Of a DNA stretch of 40,919 bases, positions 38,844-40,919 are shown one piece after another (position 1 is the stretch's first letter; each line of letters opens with the position of its first letter). The stretch spans positions 1-40,919 of the forward strand of contig CAZYAN010000038.1 of assembly GCA_964645585.1 (NCBI GenBank), in the 5' to 3' direction. A program made the translations under genes and the position numbers. Below the pieces are notes generated by a model that was given only the letters and a program-made list of their open reading frames with translations, did not search any database and was not told where the DNA came from. Source of the DNA: DATGSL01 sp964645585. GTDB lineage: Bacteria > Verrucomicrobiota > Verrucomicrobiia > Opitutales > T3Sed10-336.

Positions 38844-40919
38844 ATGAGTAAACGAGGTTCAATCCAGCAACATTGGACAAACAACCATCGTCATCGGAGG
38901 GAAGATGGTTTTGCGTTGATTATTACGATCGTCTTGCTGGCCTTCCTGGTTCTCGCGCTCTTTTCGATGACCACCGTGACGAAGGTGGAGACGCGGACGG
39001 CCAGCGCGTCGCAGCAGATGAAGATCGCTCGTGAGAACGCCAAGCTCGCGCTCGATACAGCTATCGCCCAATTACAGCGCCACGCCGGGCTTGATGAGCG
39101 GATTACGGCGCGCGCCAACATCGATTCGACCAATGACTGGAACCCTTACTGGACCGGAGTGTGGGAGGACACCGGAACAGGGACCACGCTGCAAACTTGG
39201 CTTGTCAGCGGCAATCACGAGCCGGGGGCTCCAACACACTTTCAGCCGGACCGAAACTACGATCGGACAAAGAACCCATATACAACACCTTCCTCTACAT
39301 CGCTGTTGAAGCCGTCTGCTTGGCCGACAGGAACACCGGTCAATTTTGTCCGACTCGTTGGGCTGGGATCGACCGGAGAAGGTCCAAGTGGACAATGGCC
39401 CTACCCGCCGGAAGACGATGCGCGCGATCCGCTCTATCCATCGATGGGTTCTGCCGATCCGGTTCCCGGCGGGGTCGTCGTCCCGATGGTGCCGATCTTC
39501 AGCCGTCACTTTCCCGGCCTAGAGACCAAGCCGAGTGCCGACTATATCATCGGCCATATGGCGTACTGGATCGGCGATGAAGGCGTGAAGGCCAGTGTCG
39601 GCTTGTCCGAGCGTCACCTTGAGGTGGATGCTTATAACGGGGATGCGATGGAGGATGAGAAACTGCGGCGGCTGCGGCAGCTGATTCCGCAGCGGGCGTG
39701 GTTCGATAATTTGAATCAGCCGAACTGGATTCTCGAGGGATACCCGCAATTCGATTTGGAGTGGGACGATACCTATACGCAGCGCCTTGAGAACGAGCGG
39801 CTGACCGATTTGACGCACATTAGCGAGCTGAATGAAGCGCTGGTGACCAACCTGAATCCCGATCACATCCGGGCCCGCTTCCACGATATCACCGGCATCA
39901 CTTACGGGGTGCTGGCGAACACCGATGTCAGCAACCTCGGTCTGCGAACGGATTTGAGCGCTGGTACCACTGGCTATACGGATTTTCTAGAAGCGTTTAC
40001 CACGCTGACTACAAACAACCCGTCCCTCGGGGTTGTCGGAGCGCCTCCGTTTGCCGCGACCGGAAATCTAAACACGAACCAGCCGAAGTTTTTCTTTGCG
40101 CCGGTGGTTTCCGAGATCATTGCAAAGTACAGCGTTTGGCGGGATACGAATGGCGATTTGCAGGTCGGTCTTGAAGCGGAGATTGAACTGTGGAATCCCT
40201 ACACGATCGACATTGAACTTCAGGCGAACGACGAGTTCATCTTGCGGCTCGACAACCCGCCAATCCTAACGGTCACGCATGGATATGACAGCACGAACTC
40301 GTACGAGGTCGATTTGGCCCAGTCGGAAATTCATTATGTGCGGATGGATTCCGGGGCACTCGGAACGACGACGATCGAAGCAGGCGAAGTGTTTCATCTT
40401 CCTGTTTACAACGAGGTAATGGTAGCGCGTGATTCCGGAGGAGCGATCATTAGCATCCCCGCCCCAAATCCGCCGGATCCTACTCTTCAGGATGAGATAA
40501 CACTGACTGTAACGGGGGCAACCTTAGACGCTCAACTATGGTATTTCCCGGCGCCCGGATTCACTGGCACCGATGTCGATCAAGATATCGACAATCTGGG
40601 CACTTTGCCCGTCGGTCGTCTGACGGCTACCTACAATGGGTTTACTGAAGGGCCGTATCCGGGCGATGATGACGCACCGAGGTTCGCCTATTTTATGCGG
40701 GTGATGGACGCGGTCGACGATATAGACTGGCTCACCAAGTATGATCCGAGAGAGATTGGCCTGTCGGCCACTGCCGAAATCGAACATGATCCGGATCCTG
40801 TTCAGCCGATCTCACAGGGTCGCACCTTGGATTGGGATCCGCAGTTGCTCGTAGCGAATACGCTTGGCACCCGAGTAAAGCTGTTCGAATTCCCGCTCCA
40901 GGATGCCGTCAATATGGGC
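38844..40919 (+). CDS. Large GspK-like pseudopilin (Verru_Chthon cassette protein A), cut by the window end
   Basis: Open from the ATG at 38844 to the last base: 692 codons without a stop, so the gene continues to the right. The N terminus has a long basic leader ending RREDG, then FALIITIVLLAFLVLALFSM. The +5 position is Ile, not Glu, as in GspK and PilX-type minor pseudopilins. The helix ends ARENAKLALDTAIAQLQRHA, followed by DERITARANI. Further landmarks are ITYGVLANTDVSNLGLRTDL (about 347-366) and EAEIELWNPYTIDIELQA (about 444-461), both typical of Verru_Chthon protein A. GspK itself is about 320 residues, so this is more than twice as large. It probably caps the pseudopilus. Confidence 0.85.
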   Translation, partial: MSKRGSIQQHWTNNHRHRREDGFALIITIVLLAFLVLALFSMTTVTKVETRTASASQQMKIARENAKLALDTAIAQLQRHAGLDERITARANIDSTNDWNPYWTGVWEDTGTGTTLQTWLVSGNHEPGAPTHFQPDRNYDRTKNPYTTPSSTSLLKPSAWPTGTPVNFVRLVGLGSTGEGPSGQWPYPPEDDARDPLYPSMGSADPVPGGVVVPMVPIFSRHFPGLETKPSADYIIGHMAYWIGDEGVKASVGLSERHLEVDAYNGDAMEDEKLRRLRQLIPQRAWFDNLNQPNWILEGYPQFDLEWDDTYTQRLENERLTDLTHISELNEALVTNLNPDHIRARFHDITGITYGVLANTDVSNLGLRTDLSAGTTGYTDFLEAFTTLTTNNPSLGVVGAPPFAATGNLNTNQPKFFFAPVVSEIIAKYSVWRDTNGDLQVGLEAEIELWNPYTIDIELQANDEFILRLDNPPILTVTHGYDSTNSYEVDLAQSEIHYVRMDSGALGTTTIEAGEVFHLPVYNEVMVARDSGGAIISIPAPNPPDPTLQDEITLTVTGATLDAQLWYFPAPGFTGTDVDQDIDNLGTLPVGRLTATYNGFTEGPYPGDDDAPRFAYFMRVMDAVDDIDWLTKYDPREIGLSATAEIEHDPDPVQPISQGRTLDWDPQLLVANTLGTRVKLFEFPLQDAVNMG

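Overview
The window (about 41 kb, GC-rich) looks like chromosomal DNA of a Verrucomicrobiota bacterium, probably near the Opitutae. The grounds are the large six-gene prepilin cassette at the right end, which matches the 'Verru_Chthon' families known from this phylum; a prepilin-like protein with the H-X9-DG motif; a secreted repeat protein ending in a DxNGNGLSNxxEYALGxDP-type loop; and short AT-rich or CGAATGA-type repeats scattered between genes. No phage, transposon, CRISPR array, rRNA or tRNA was found. Most genes are core or conserved chromosomal genes.

Layout. 1-288: end of an outer-membrane efflux protein. 326-3845 (minus): phosphodiester glycosidase, Ppx/GppA phosphatase, LysM amidase and a DUF456 membrane protein. 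3988-6649: YihY/BrkB protein, FdxA-type ferredoxin (minus) and OpcA. 6693-9472: secreted four-repeat protein (minus) and a family 2 glycosyltransferase. 9512-12689 (minus): two sugar ABC permeases, an H-X9-DG pseudopilin and a 49-residue lipoprotein. 12974-13377: bL36 and bL31, both zinc-free type, with the bL36 gene very short. 13571-14449 (minus): farnesyl-type prenyl synthase. 14491-18155: a five-gene envelope operon (DUF4013 protein, FmdB zinc ribbon, two unknowns, TatC). 18189-21472 (minus): cysS and thrS. 21638-24775: hemB, a very acidic unknown (minus) and class 2 pyrD. 24932-25834 (minus): secreted esterase.

26041-31156 is a coherent metabolic unit: a class V aminotransferase of the alanine/serine-glyoxylate type followed by glcD, glcE and glcF. 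Together they would oxidise glycolate to glyoxylate and transaminate it to glycine. Rho (minus) and acetyl-CoA synthetase follow. A 603-base gene-free block with two inverted-repeat elements and a possible structured leader then precedes the pseudopilin cassette, 34977 to the window end.

The best candidate for an under-described system is that cassette. Its six products read, in order, like GspG, a second GspG-like protein, GspH, GspI, GspJ and GspK, and the last lacks the +5 glutamate as GspK does. This suggests a phylum-specific pseudopilus tip complex, with a K-like subunit more than twice the usual size. No secretion ATPase, platform protein or secretin is in the window. Secondary points of interest are a Rho with a degenerate RNA-binding motif, a probable dead metallopeptidase in the tatC operon, and the interspersed repeat families.
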